64,000 bases of DNA from Microbacterium rhizosphaerae. Its GTDB lineage: Bacteria > Actinomycetota > Actinomycetes > Actinomycetales > Microbacteriaceae. Within the stretch, counting starts at the first letter, position 1; every line of letters begins with the position of its first letter. Below the pieces are notes generated by a model. It was given only the letters and a program-made list of their open reading frames with translations, ran no database searches and was not told where the DNA came from. Both the position numbers and the translations under genes were made by a program. The stretch spans positions 2,790,001 to 2,854,000 of the forward strand of contig NZ_CP139368.1 in the NCBI RefSeq assembly GCF_034120055.1, written 5' to 3'. Of this stretch, positions 26,783-34,770 are shown one piece after another.

Positions 26783-29632
26783 GTGCCCGAGACCGAATCG
26801 CTCGTCCAAGCGCCGCCGCCGGAGATCTCACCGGACGAGGCTGCCGATCTCGCCGCCGCACTGTTCGGTGTCACCGGCTCCGCGCGGCCGCTCGGCAGCA
26901 ACCAGGACCTGAACTTCGTGATCGACGACGGCGTCGCGCCGCGGCTCCTGAAGATCGCCAACCCGGCCACTCCGGCCGCGGAGCTCGAGGCGCAGTCTCG
27001 GGCCGCCGCCCGTATCGCCGAGCGCTCCGACGTCCGAGTCCCGATGCCGCACGTCTTCGACGACGGCACCTCGGTGCGGGCCGTGGAGCTCGAGGGCGGC
27101 ATCGCGCACGCGCGGCTTCTCGACTTCCTGCCCGGGCGGACACTCTCGGGCAGCAGGTACCTCTCCCCCGCGGCCATCCGCGCGATGGGACGGCTGGCGG
27201 CATCCGTCGATCTCGCGCTCGCCGGCTTCGCCGACCCGGGCGCCGAGCGGACGAACCAGTGGGACCTCCAGCACGCGCCCGCCGCATTGGCGGCGCTGCT
27301 GCCGTCGGTGGCGGACACCGCGCTGCGCGCCCGGCTGCGCTCGACGGCGGAGTCGGCATGGCGCGCGGTCGCCGTGCACGCCGAGTCGCTGCCCCAGCAG
27401 GTCATCCACGGCGATCTCACCGACGACAACGTGGTGACGACGGATGGGCGCGTGCCCGACGGCGTCATCGATCTCGGCGACCTCGGGCGCACGTGGCGCG
27501 TGGGTGAGCTGGCGATCACGCTGTCGTCGCTCCTGCACCACGACGGCGTCGACCTCCCCGCCGCTCTCGAGGCCGTGCGCGCGTACCACGAGGTGCTGCC
27601 GCTGGCCGATGCCGAGCTCGACGTCCTGTGGCCCCTGCTGGCGCTGCGCGCCGCGGTGCTCGTCGCGAGCGCGCACCATATCCTGCTCACCGACCCGGGC
27701 AACGAGTACGCCGCGGAGAATCTCGCACACGAGGAGCTCATCTTCGAGGCCGCCGTGTCACTCCCGCTCCCCGTCGCCACGGAGCTCGTCCGGCACGCGG
27801 TGGGAGCGGATGCTCCTCCCCTGCGCACGCCGTCAGGACGCCTGATCCGGCCGCGATCCACGCCAGGACTCCTCGACCTCTCCGTCGACAGCGCGCTGCT
27901 CGATGAGGGGCGCTGGCTGGATCCGGATGCCGAGAGCGAGCTGCTGCGGGCGGCGACGGCTGAGCACCCCGTCGCGACGCGGTTCGGCGAACCGCGTCTG
28001 ACCCGGTCCCGTCCGTACGCCCACGACGGGCCGGCGAACGTGCCGCTCGGGCTGGACTTCGCGGTGCCCGAGCCCGTCGCGCTGCAGGCGCCATGGGACG
28101 GCGTGGTCGACCTGTCCGGGGATCTCGTCGCCGGCGGCCTGCGCCTCCGCCTTCGTGGTGCGAGCGACGTCGTGGCCGGTCCCGTGCGCGAGGGCGAGGT
28201 CTTCGCCGAGGTCGTCGACGTCGTCACGATCTCGCTCGTCGCCGACGGCGTCGACGTCCCCGAGTTCACGACGGCGGCACTCGCCCCGGCCTGGCGCCCG
28301 TTCGTCGCCGATCCCTCCCCGCTGCTCGGGCTTCCGCCGGCCGCGATCCGCACGTCCGACGCGGGTCGCCTCCTGCACCGGCGCGAGGAGCACGTCGCCG
28401 AGGTGCAGGAGCACTACTTCGACGAGCCGCCGGTCATGCTGCGCGGCTGGCGGGAGCTGCTCGTCGACGAGGACGGCCGCGTCTACGTCGACGCGCTGAA
28501 CAACGTAACGTCGATCGGGCACGCGCATCCGCTGCTCGTCCACAACATCGCCCGGCAGTGGAGCCTTCTGAACACGAACTCGCGGTTCCACTACCCGCAG
28601 ATCGCGGAGTTCGCGGAGCGGCTCGCGGGGCTTCTGCCCGACGGGCTCGACCAGGTCTTCCTCGTCAACAGCGGCTCCGAGGCCGTCGACCTCGCCCTGC
28701 GCCTCGCGCAGGCGCACACGGGCCGGAAGGACGTCGTCGCCGTGCGCGAGGCGTATCACGGCTGGACGTACCTGACGGATGCCGTGTCGACCTCGGTCGC
28801 CGACAACCCGAGTGCGCTCGAGACACGGCCGGAGTGGGTGCACACGGTGGACGCCCCGAACCCGTTCCGCGGGGTGCATCGCGACGACCCGTCGAGGTAT
28901 GCGGTGGATGCGGTCGCCGAGGTCGAGCGCCTCGCCGACGCCGGCACCCCGCCCGGGGCGTTCCTCGCCGAGACGCTGTACGGCAACGCCGGCGGCGTCG
29001 CGCTGCCCGCGGGCTACCTGGAGGCGGTGTACGCGGCCGTCCGCGCGCACGGCGGGGTCGCCGTCGCGGACGAGGTGCAGGTCGGGTACGGCCGGTTGGG
29101 TCACTGGTTCTGGGGCTTCGAGCAGCAGGGCGTCGTGCCCGACATCGTCGCGGTCGCGAAGGCGATGGGCAACGGGCATCCCCTCGGCGCGGTCATCACG
29201 ACGCCGGAGATCGCCGCGTCGTACCGGTCGCAGGGGTACTTCTTCTCGTCGGCCGGCGGGTCGCCGGTCTCGTCCGTCGTGGGACTCACCGTGCTCGACG
29301 TCATCCAGTCCGAGGGGCTGCAGCAGAACGCGGCCGAGGTCGGCGGCTACCTCAAGGAGCGGTTGCAGGAGCTCGGCACCCGCCATCCCCTCCTCGCCAC
29401 CGTGCACGGGTTCGGGTTCTATCTGGGCCCCGAGTTCGCCCGTGAGGACGGGGCGCCCGCGACGGAGGAGACGGCGGCGATCTGCGACCGGATGCGGCGG
29501 CTCGGCGTCATCATCCAGCCGACGGGCGACTTCCAGAACGTCCTGAAGGTCAAGCCGCCCATGGTCTTCACACGCGAGAGCGCCGACGCGTTCGTCGACG
29601 CCCTCGACCGGGTGCTTTCTACGGGGTGGTGA
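26783..29632 (+). CDS. Trifunctional fusion: APH-type kinase, M23-like domain, class III aminotransferase/phospho-lyase
   Basis: A 949-residue protein with three parts. Residues ~30-350 form an aminoglycoside-phosphotransferase/choline-kinase fold with catalytic IHGDLTDDN and metal-binding VIDLGDLGR. Residues ~400-475 resemble a degenerate M23/lipoyl-like beta domain (PLGLDFAVPEPVALQAPWDG). Residues ~530-949 are a PLP-dependent class III aminotransferase with VNSGSEAVDLALRLA, VADEVQVGYGR and PLP lysine in VAVAKAMGNGHPLGA. The same kinase and aminotransferase types in animals are hydroxylysine kinase and ethanolamine-phosphate phospho-lyase, so one polypeptide may phosphorylate an amino alcohol and then eliminate phosphate (inference). 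The open frame extends far upstream, but GTG 26783 fits the fold start and the divergent promoter. Confidence 0.9.
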   Translation: MPETESLVQAPPPEISPDEAADLAAALFGVTGSARPLGSNQDLNFVIDDGVAPRLLKIANPATPAAELEAQSRAAARIAERSDVRVPMPHVFDDGTSVRAVELEGGIAHARLLDFLPGRTLSGSRYLSPAAIRAMGRLAASVDLALAGFADPGAERTNQWDLQHAPAALAALLPSVADTALRARLRSTAESAWRAVAVHAESLPQQVIHGDLTDDNVVTTDGRVPDGVIDLGDLGRTWRVGELAITLSSLLHHDGVDLPAALEAVRAYHEVLPLADAELDVLWPLLALRAAVLVASAHHILLTDPGNEYAAENLAHEELIFEAAVSLPLPVATELVRHAVGADAPPLRTPSGRLIRPRSTPGLLDLSVDSALLDEGRWLDPDAESELLRAATAEHPVATRFGEPRLTRSRPYAHDGPANVPLGLDFAVPEPVALQAPWDGVVDLSGDLVAGGLRLRLRGASDVVAGPVREGEVFAEVVDVVTISLVADGVDVPEFTTAALAPAWRPFVADPSPLLGLPPAAIRTSDAGRLLHRREEHVAEVQEHYFDEPPVMLRGWRELLVDEDGRVYVDALNNVTSIGHAHPLLVHNIARQWSLLNTNSRFHYPQIAEFAERLAGLLPDGLDQVFLVNSGSEAVDLALRLAQAHTGRKDVVAVREAYHGWTYLTDAVSTSVADNPSALETRPEWVHTVDAPNPFRGVHRDDPSRYAVDAVAEVERLADAGTPPGAFLAETLYGNAGGVALPAGYLEAVYAAVRAHGGVAVADEVQVGYGRLGHWFWGFEQQGVVPDIVAVAKAMGNGHPLGAVITTPEIAASYRSQGYFFSSAGGSPVSSVVGLTVLDVIQSEGLQQNAAEVGGYLKERLQELGTRHPLLATVHGFGFYLGPEFAREDGAPATEETAAICDRMRRLGVIIQPTGDFQNVLKVKPPMVFTRESADAFVDALDRVLSTGW

Positions 29633-30097
29633 TCACTTCGACCCTCCCGGAGGGCCGACGATGAGCAGCACCGTGAAGAGCGCGACGATGGCGATGAGGA
29701 TGAGGATGCCGAGCGCCCACGGGCGGCGGAGGAACCACCGCATCCATCGGTCGTACCAGGTGTGGTCCCGCGGGTCGGAGGTCTCCTCGAGACGCCAGGC
29801 GCCCTCGAGCCGACGGCTCCGGTGCAGCCAGAGTTCGCTCGGGATGGTGGCGAAGGGGATGACGGCGCTGGCGATCGCGACGGCCGCGGGCCACACCCCC
29901 CAGCGCTGGTTCATGGCGACGAGGATCGCCGTCGCGCCGTAGGACAGGAAGACGAAACCGTGGATGCCGCCCGCCACGGTGACGACGAGCGCGTTGCCCG
30001 TCGCGGCTCTGGCGATGAGCGCGGCGATCAAGAGCGCCCAGGTGATCGCTTCGGCGACCGACAGCGCACGGAACAGGTTGAGGGGGGTTCGGAACAC
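29633..30097 (-). CDS. DUF3817 membrane protein
   Basis: A 154-residue integral membrane protein. NLFRALSVAEAITWALLI and ATGNALVVTVAGGIHGFVFL match the DUF3817 family (three to four membrane segments); a further segment near the C-terminus (ILILIAIVALFTVLLIVG) follows a charged cytoplasmic loop. Function unknown. The GTG start is 7 nt after TAGACT, which lies inside an inverted repeat likely bound by the MarR protein encoded just upstream. The stop codon directly abuts that of the convergent fusion gene. Confidence 0.85.
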   Translation of the reverse strand: MFRTPLNLFRALSVAEAITWALLIAALIARAATGNALVVTVAGGIHGFVFLSYGATAILVAMNQRWGVWPAAVAIASAVIPFATIPSELWLHRSRRLEGAWRLEETSDPRDHTWYDRWMRWFLRRPWALGILILIAIVALFTVLLIVGPPGGSK

Positions 30098-30099
30098 AT

Positions 30100-30135
30100 C
30101 CTTCAGTCTAGCTGAAGGGATTCAGCGATCCTGAA
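30100..30135 (-). promoter_or_regulatory. Twin inverted repeats over the DUF3817 promoter (candidate MarR operators)
   Basis: CCTTCAG-TCTAG-CTGAAGG at 30100-30118 covers the -10 hexamer, and TTCAG-CGATC-CTGAA at 30121-30135 repeats the half-sites 17-18 bp further upstream. Both have the same half-site and a 5-nt spacer, consistent with two dimers of a winged-helix repressor. Confidence 0.5.
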
Positions 30136-30158
30136 GGTCGCCTGGGTGCGACGGTCGT

Positions 30159-30575
30159 TCAGACTCCGAACGGCTGCTCGTGCAGGCCTTCGAGGGCGCG
30201 CGTGAGGTCTGGCGCTCCGGAGGAGAACGCCGCGTCGAGCGCGGCGAGGCGCTTCTCCGCCTCGGCGAGCACCCGCTCCCCCTTGTCCGTGACGCGCAGG
30301 TCGGACGCCGATCCCGCGTGCGCATTCGCGTCGTGGACGAGGGAGTCGTCCTGCAGGGCCCGCACCGCGGTGTGCGCGGTCTGCACGGTGATCTGCGACC
30401 GGCGCGCCAGGTCGCTGAACGAGATGCCGGGCGTCGCGTGGACATGCGCGAGGAGACCGTACTTGCGCGTCGTGAGACCGAGATCCTTCAGCGCCGCGCC
30501 GAGGCGCGCATCCCACACGGCCGAGACCGTCAGCAGAGCGATGACGGGTCCGAAGGGGCGACGCTCGGGAGGCAT
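30159..30575 (-). CDS. MarR family transcriptional regulator
   Basis: A 138-residue winged-helix regulator. The DNA-binding segment is ISFSDLARRSQITVQTAHTA (recognition helix ~ residues 60-75) followed by the wing DLRVTDKGERVLAEAEKRL. MarR dimers repress or activate genes in response to small phenolic or oxidising signals; the ligand is not evident. It diverges from the methyltransferase gene with start codons placed symmetrically in one long palindrome, and lies just upstream of DUF3817, whose promoter has CTTCAG-type repeats. Control of both neighbours plus itself is likely. Confidence 0.88.
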   Translation of the reverse strand: MPPERRPFGPVIALLTVSAVWDARLGAALKDLGLTTRKYGLLAHVHATPGISFSDLARRSQITVQTAHTAVRALQDDSLVHDANAHAGSASDLRVTDKGERVLAEAEKRLAALDAAFSSGAPDLTRALEGLHEQPFGV

Positions 30576-30610
30576 GGCTTCATGGTATCCCCGGGATACC
30601 GTGGAGCCAT
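30574..30610. promoter_or_regulatory. 37-bp near-perfect palindrome spanning both divergent starts (marR / methyltransferase)
   Basis: Centre GGTATCCC-C-GGGATACC (30584-30600), outer arms ATGGCT/AGCCAT; only two mismatched pairs in 18. Each half supplies a TACCNT -10 hexamer 6 nt before the opposite gene's ATG (30575 minus, 30609 plus). A bound repressor would silence both genes at once. Confidence 0.7.
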
Positions 30611-31721
30611 GTCCTCTCCCGCCGCGCACTTCGATGCCGACGCCCTGCGACGCTGGCCCGATCTCGAGGGACCGGACCTCCCGGCGATGGATGCAGCGGA
30701 CCGCCTGATCCTCGAGGAGTGGTCGGCGCTGCGTACCGGATTCGAGGATGTCGTCGTGATCGGCGACGGATACGGCGCGCTGACGCTGGCGGCGGCGGAT
30801 GCGGGCGCCCACGGCATCCGTGTGCATCAGGACGCCCTCGCCGGCGAGCATGCACTCGCCGCGAATGCTGCTCGGTTCGGGCTGCAGGGGTCTTATCGAT
30901 CGATGCCGCTCGATGCGTCGCTGGTCGCCGGCGCACGTGTGGTGCTGCTGCGGCTGCCGCGATCGCTCGACGCGCTGCGCGACATCGCGGGCCTCGTCGC
31001 GGCGCACGCAGCGCCGGACGTGGTCGTCGTCGCCGGCGGACGCCTCAAGCACATGAGCGTGGCGATGAACGATGTGCTGCGGGAGCGGTTCGCTTCGCTG
31101 GATATCTCGCTCGCCCGGCAGAAGTCGCGGGTGCTGATCGCGCGGGGTCCCCACGACGGTGTCGACCCTGTGGCGCGGCGAGCCGTCGTGGACGGGCTCG
31201 TCGTCTGCGCCTACGGCGGCACGTTCGCCGGGCCGACGATCGATATCGGAACGCGGTTCCTGCTCGCGTCTCTTCCGGATCGCCTGCCCGACGAGGTGGT
31301 GGACTTCGCGTGCGGCACCGGCGTGGTCGCCGCGAGCGTCGCGCTGCGGCATCCGTCGGTCCGCGTGTATGCGTCCGACCAGTCTGCGGCCGCCGTTGCA
31401 TCCGCCCGCGAGACGGTCGCCGCGAACGGCGTCGCCGATCGGGTGGACGTGGTGCGGGAGGACCTGCTGTCGTCGCGGGCGGACGGGTCGGCTTCGTTCA
31501 TCGTGCTGAACCCGCCGTTCCACGTCGGCGGAGCGGTGACGGACGACATCGCTCCCCGACTGTTCGCCGATGCCGCGCGCGTCCTGCGCAGCGGCGGGGA
31601 ACTGTGGTGCGTGTGGAACTCGGCATTGCGATACCGGGCCGCACTGGAGCGGATCGTCGGGCCCACCCGGCAGATCGATCGCAACACGAAGTTCACGGTG
31701 ACGGCGTCGACTCGGCGCTGA
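30609..31721 (+). CDS. Class I SAM methyltransferase, RsmC/RlmG-like (rRNA guanine-N2)
   Basis: A 370-residue protein with the duplicated architecture of RsmC/RlmG: a degenerate N-terminal methyltransferase-like half and a catalytic C-terminal half with VDFACGTGVVAASVA (SAM motif I), the acidic VYASDQS loop and the catalytic FIVLNPPFHVGG (NPPF). Enzymes of this group methylate N2 of guanosine in 16S or 23S rRNA. The start ATG at 30609 lies in the shared palindrome and is preceded by TACCGT plus 6 nt. Control of an rRNA methyltransferase by a MarR repressor would be unusual. Confidence 0.85.
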   Translation: MSSPAAHFDADALRRWPDLEGPDLPAMDAADRLILEEWSALRTGFEDVVVIGDGYGALTLAAADAGAHGIRVHQDALAGEHALAANAARFGLQGSYRSMPLDASLVAGARVVLLRLPRSLDALRDIAGLVAAHAAPDVVVVAGGRLKHMSVAMNDVLRERFASLDISLARQKSRVLIARGPHDGVDPVARRAVVDGLVVCAYGGTFAGPTIDIGTRFLLASLPDRLPDEVVDFACGTGVVAASVALRHPSVRVYASDQSAAAVASARETVAANGVADRVDVVREDLLSSRADGSASFIVLNPPFHVGGAVTDDIAPRLFADAARVLRSGGELWCVWNSALRYRAALERIVGPTRQIDRNTKFTVTASTRR

Positions 31722-31834
31722 CGCGCCGCGGACGGAACCCGGCCGTCGGTTGCGCGCGAGCGAACGCCACGAGGAGCACGAAGGAACGAACGAGTGCGGT
31801 CGGATCGCGTGTTGCATGATGAGAATCTATGTTC

Positions 31835-31840
31835 TAGTGT
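31835..31840 (+). promoter_or_regulatory. Leaderless -10 element for the HNH gene
   Basis: TAGTGT, spacer GGATGC, ATG. The surrounding ~40 bp are AT-richer than the flanks, as expected of a promoter. Confidence 0.55.
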
Positions 31841-31846
31841 GGATGC

Positions 31847-33301
31847 ATGTCAAGCGCCGTTAGCTCCGATTCTTCTTCCTCTGGGGAATTCCCGGATGCG
31901 GCGCTGCTCGCGCACCTTTTCGACAGCGTTCTGGAGGACCAGTTCGCGGTGAATCAGCGCTCTGCGGCACGGGCCGAGACGCTGGCCGAGCTGCTGTCGT
32001 TCGCACGGACCCATCCGCACGTCTACGCCTTCACCGAGGATGCAGACGCGGTCGAGATCGCCGAGCGCGCGATTCTGCGCGACGCCGCCCTGCGGTTCGG
32101 CGTCTCCGAGAACACCATCCGGGGCATCGCAGCGACGGCCGAGGCGGCAACGACCAGACTCCCCCGTCTCTGGCGGCGCGCACGCGACGGCTTCGCCGCC
32201 TTCGCGCAGGTCGAGGCAGCGGTATCGCTCCTTCCGGTCATCGGCGACGGGCTGGAAGTCTTGGCGGGGTTCGACACCGAACTCGCGGACGCCGTCGTCC
32301 GCCTCGGGTCGGCCGGATTCCGATCCTTCGCGCATCGCGTCGCTCGACGGCTCTCGCAGGTGCCCCCGGCGATCCGGCATCAGGACGCCGCGGCCCGACG
32401 TCGCGTGATCGTCGATCCGGTCGAGGACGGCATGGCGTGGCTCTCGGCCTACCTCCCCCTCGCCGAGGCCGTGGCGGCGAAGCGCCATCTCACGTCGACC
32501 GCGAAGCACGTGGCGAAGACCGACCGGCGCGGCCGCACGCGTGATCAGATCCGGGCGGATCTTCTTTCGTCATGGCTTCGCGGCGAAGGAACCGCGACAG
32601 CAGTGAAGACCAAGGTGCTCGTCACCATTCCGGTGTCTGCGCTCTCCGGCGCCGCACGCGCGACGGTGCGAGACCGCCCGCACCGCGGCGCGGGTGGTGG
32701 CGCGGGCCCGGATCTGAACGACGGACCACTGCTGGATGCGACGACTCCCCTCGACGACAGCACCGCGGTGACGGCGCTCCTGCGCGAGGGCGCCTTCACC
32801 CGCGTCTTCACGGATCCCGTGACGGGAGTCATCCTCGACATGGACCGCAGGTCACGGAAGGCGACACGAGCCCAAGCCGAATGGCTGACGCTCGCCTATT
32901 CGACGTGCGCGGTGGATGGATGCGAGCACCCGGCCGCCGAGGCGGACATCGATCACTGGCTCGAGTTCCACGGGCCGCAGCGTGGGCGGACGAACATCGC
33001 GAACCTGCATCCGCTGTGCGGGAACGATCACAAACTCGCGAGCCGATCCAGGCTCGTGTACGAGCGTGCCGCTGACGGCGTGGTGCGGGTGCATTCGCCC
33101 GCAGAGGCTGTGCCGGTGCCGACGCCGGTGTCGATGCCAGTGCCGGTTCCGGTGCCGGTGCCGGTGTCGATGCCAGTGCCGGTTCCGGTGCCGTCCGAGT
33201 CGCCGGAACGTATGGAGGACGACCGCGAGGAGATTCGGCGCATCACATCGGCACTCGCCCGTATCGAGCGGCCGATCTACGGAAGTGAGCCGCCGTTCTG
33301 A
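31847..33301 (+). CDS. DUF222 / HNH endonuclease domain protein
   Basis: A 484-residue protein of the actinobacterial DUF222-HNH type. Residues ~1-330 are the helical DUF222 region. The HNH nuclease motif is CAVDGCEHPAAEADIDHW then NLHPLCGNDHKLA, with the zinc-binding cysteines and catalytic His present. The tail holds a run of Pro-Val dipeptides (residues ~425-450) produced by a 36-bp tandem repeat. These genes exist in many copies in actinobacterial genomes and their biological role is unclear; some may be tied to mobile elements. No intron or integrase is seen nearby. Confidence 0.9.
   Translation: MSSAVSSDSSSSGEFPDAALLAHLFDSVLEDQFAVNQRSAARAETLAELLSFARTHPHVYAFTEDADAVEIAERAILRDAALRFGVSENTIRGIAATAEAATTRLPRLWRRARDGFAAFAQVEAAVSLLPVIGDGLEVLAGFDTELADAVVRLGSAGFRSFAHRVARRLSQVPPAIRHQDAAARRRVIVDPVEDGMAWLSAYLPLAEAVAAKRHLTSTAKHVAKTDRRGRTRDQIRADLLSSWLRGEGTATAVKTKVLVTIPVSALSGAARATVRDRPHRGAGGGAGPDLNDGPLLDATTPLDDSTAVTALLREGAFTRVFTDPVTGVILDMDRRSRKATRAQAEWLTLAYSTCAVDGCEHPAAEADIDHWLEFHGPQRGRTNIANLHPLCGNDHKLASRSRLVYERAADGVVRVHSPAEAVPVPTPVSMPVPVPVPVPVSMPVPVPVPSESPERMEDDREEIRRITSALARIERPIYGSEPPF
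33125..33194 (+). repeat. 36-bp tandem repeat encoding the PVPV tail of the HNH protein
   Basis: Two units at 33125-33160 and 33161-33194, identical over 33 nt, each itself built from CCGGTG hexamers. It keeps the frame and is prone to slippage. Confidence 0.9.
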
Positions 33302-33309
33302 GGGGCGGG

Positions 33310-34086
33310 TCAGCAGCCGGGCGCAGTCGGAGCCTCGGCGCAGGTGTGCGCCACCAACGCGGTGTGTGCCTCGTACACCTGGATGCCGGTCGTCATCGGC
33401 GCGCTGCGCACCTGCCCGATCACGGCGACCCACCTACCACTACCCCAGTCGACCGCGGCGTCGTACACGACACGGACGGTGACCGCGTAGGACCCGCGCT
33501 CCCGATACACGTGGCTCGTGGGGGTGGAGGTGAGCTGAGCTTGACGCAGAGAATCCCAGGATGCGCCACCCGTCGACGTCGTCGATCTCGAGCCGTCGCC
33601 GTAGTCGTACTCATACGCGGCGGGCGTGAACCGAACCGCGACGGGATAGTCGAACAGGGTGCCGGTGAGCGCGTGCGTCGGCACGGCGGCGACGAGATTC
33701 GTCGGCGCCCCCACGATGCCGACGCCGTCCGGTTCCACCGTGAGGGTGGGCCGCCGCGGGGTGAAGGCAGCGAGGTCCTCGGCATGCGGGGTCGGGAGCA
33801 CGATGACGCTGTAGGTGTCGCGGCAGGCGATGGTATCGGTGACGCAATCAATGGGGATGGCAGAGGGCGACGGCGTGGGGCGAGGCTTGTTGGTCGTGGT
33901 CTTCGTCGGAGTGTTCTGGTGCGCGCCTTCGCGGGAAGCGCCAACGCTAACTGTCGATCCGTCATTGATTGCGTGACAGGTAGATCCCCACATATCGTTT
34001 CCACCACTACATTCCGAGGCCGTTAAGTGCCCAGCGCCCGAAACTAGACCAGCCGTCATCGCGACTGCGATGATTGCTACTCGCAC
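33310..34086 (-). CDS. Secreted PKD-domain protein, unknown function
   Basis: A 258-residue protein. A short hydrophobic start (AIIAVAMTAGLVSGAG) is a likely export signal; a Thr/Pro-rich linker (residues ~57-77) follows. Residues ~150-225 hold a PKD-like Ig fold with YEYDYGDGSRSTTS and HVYRERGSYAVTVRVVYD. Several cysteines (26, 37, 81, 88 and near the end) could form disulfides outside the cell. The GTG start overlaps the preceding lipoprotein gene by 10 nt, so the two are translationally coupled. The coding DNA at 33.9-34.1 kb is visibly less GC-rich than its surroundings. Confidence 0.75.
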   Translation of the reverse strand: MRVAIIAVAMTAGLVSGAGHLTASECSGGNDMWGSTCHAINDGSTVSVGASREGAHQNTPTKTTTNKPRPTPSPSAIPIDCVTDTIACRDTYSVIVLPTPHAEDLAAFTPRRPTLTVEPDGVGIVGAPTNLVAAVPTHALTGTLFDYPVAVRFTPAAYEYDYGDGSRSTTSTGGASWDSLRQAQLTSTPTSHVYRERGSYAVTVRVVYDAAVDWGSGRWVAVIGQVRSAPMTTGIQVYEAHTALVAHTCAEAPTAPGC

Positions 34087-34622
34087 GCGGGCGGTCCCTC
34101 ACGTCCTGCCACTCGTTCAACTCGATACGCGAAGTCGGTCGACCGATCGGCAACAAGGCTAACGGTGACGGTTTGCGTGGGCACGCGGTCAATGTCCACG
34201 GCCGATGTGCCGTCAGTATTGGTGAGTCTTACCCCGGATACGTCAACACAGGCGGCCAGGTCAACACGCTCTCGATCAGTCGAAACATCGGACGGCTCAA
34301 GAAGCTTGATAATGGATATTCCGTCGATAGTGACCCCGTCTGCGTGATATCTGGAGAGGCCCTTGCGATCCGCTGCATTGGCATCCCCCGTGGTGAGTGC
34401 GAAGACAGGCTCGAACGTCTTGGGATCCGCGAGATCGACCTGGTTCAGGGCATCCACGTAGTCCCGATAGACCTTCTCCGCCGCCGCATAGGCGGCGGCG
34501 TCACTCGTGAACGCGGGCGTCGGAGTCGAAGGCGTGGCCGCAGGGTGGCCGGAGCATCCCGCCACTCCGAACGCGAGCGCACCGGCGACGACCAGGGCGA
34601 GAGCGCGGCGGCGGAACGTCAT
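34077..34622 (-). CDS. Hypothetical lipoprotein coupled to the PKD protein
   Basis: A 181-residue protein with an N-terminal signal RRRALALVVAGALAFGVAGC (lipobox VAGC) and a Pro/Thr-rich spacer, followed by a domain starting DAAAYAAAEKVYRDYVDALN. This resembles the small alpha/beta NTF2-like fold seen in many actinobacterial lipoproteins, but I do not assign a function. The ATG follows TAGGGT plus GGATGG, a leaderless arrangement. Codon use is less GC-biased than in neighbours, consistent with acquired DNA. Confidence 0.75.
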   Translation of the reverse strand: MTFRRRALALVVAGALAFGVAGCSGHPAATPSTPTPAFTSDAAAYAAAEKVYRDYVDALNQVDLADPKTFEPVFALTTGDANAADRKGLSRYHADGVTIDGISIIKLLEPSDVSTDRERVDLAACVDVSGVRLTNTDGTSAVDIDRVPTQTVTVSLVADRSTDFAYRVERVAGREGPPACE

Positions 34623-34628
34623 CCATCC

Positions 34629-34634
34629 ACCCTA
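34629..34634 (-). promoter_or_regulatory. Leaderless -10 element for the lipoprotein/PKD operon
   Basis: TAGGGT on the minus strand, 6-nt spacer GGATGG, ATG. Confidence 0.5.
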
Positions 34635-34660
34635 TGCAAAGCGCATGGACCGCCCCGCCG

Positions 34661-34669
34661 TTATCCACA
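34661..34669 (+). promoter_or_regulatory. Perfect DnaA-box 9-mer (isolated)
   Basis: TTATCCACA, the consensus DnaA box, between the divergent lipoprotein gene and the three-gene unit at 34771. It is single, so not an origin; it may be a titration or regulatory site or chance. Confidence 0.4.
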
Positions 34670-34770
34670 GGCACATCCGCGGACGTGGCTGGCGCCGCCG
34701 TCTCTTGTATCGGCGCGGGCAGAGGAGTACTCCTTCGGGCAGGGGAAGTTTCTCGAACGGTGGGGCAGAC

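Noticed and set aside
33125..33196. Short direct repeats that could suggest a CRISPR-like array
   Set aside because: They lie inside the HNH reading frame, have no unique spacers and encode Pro-Val repeats.
34661..34669. A perfect DnaA box as a replication origin
   Set aside because: A single box with no AT-rich unwinding region and no dnaA/dnaN/gyrB genes nearby.
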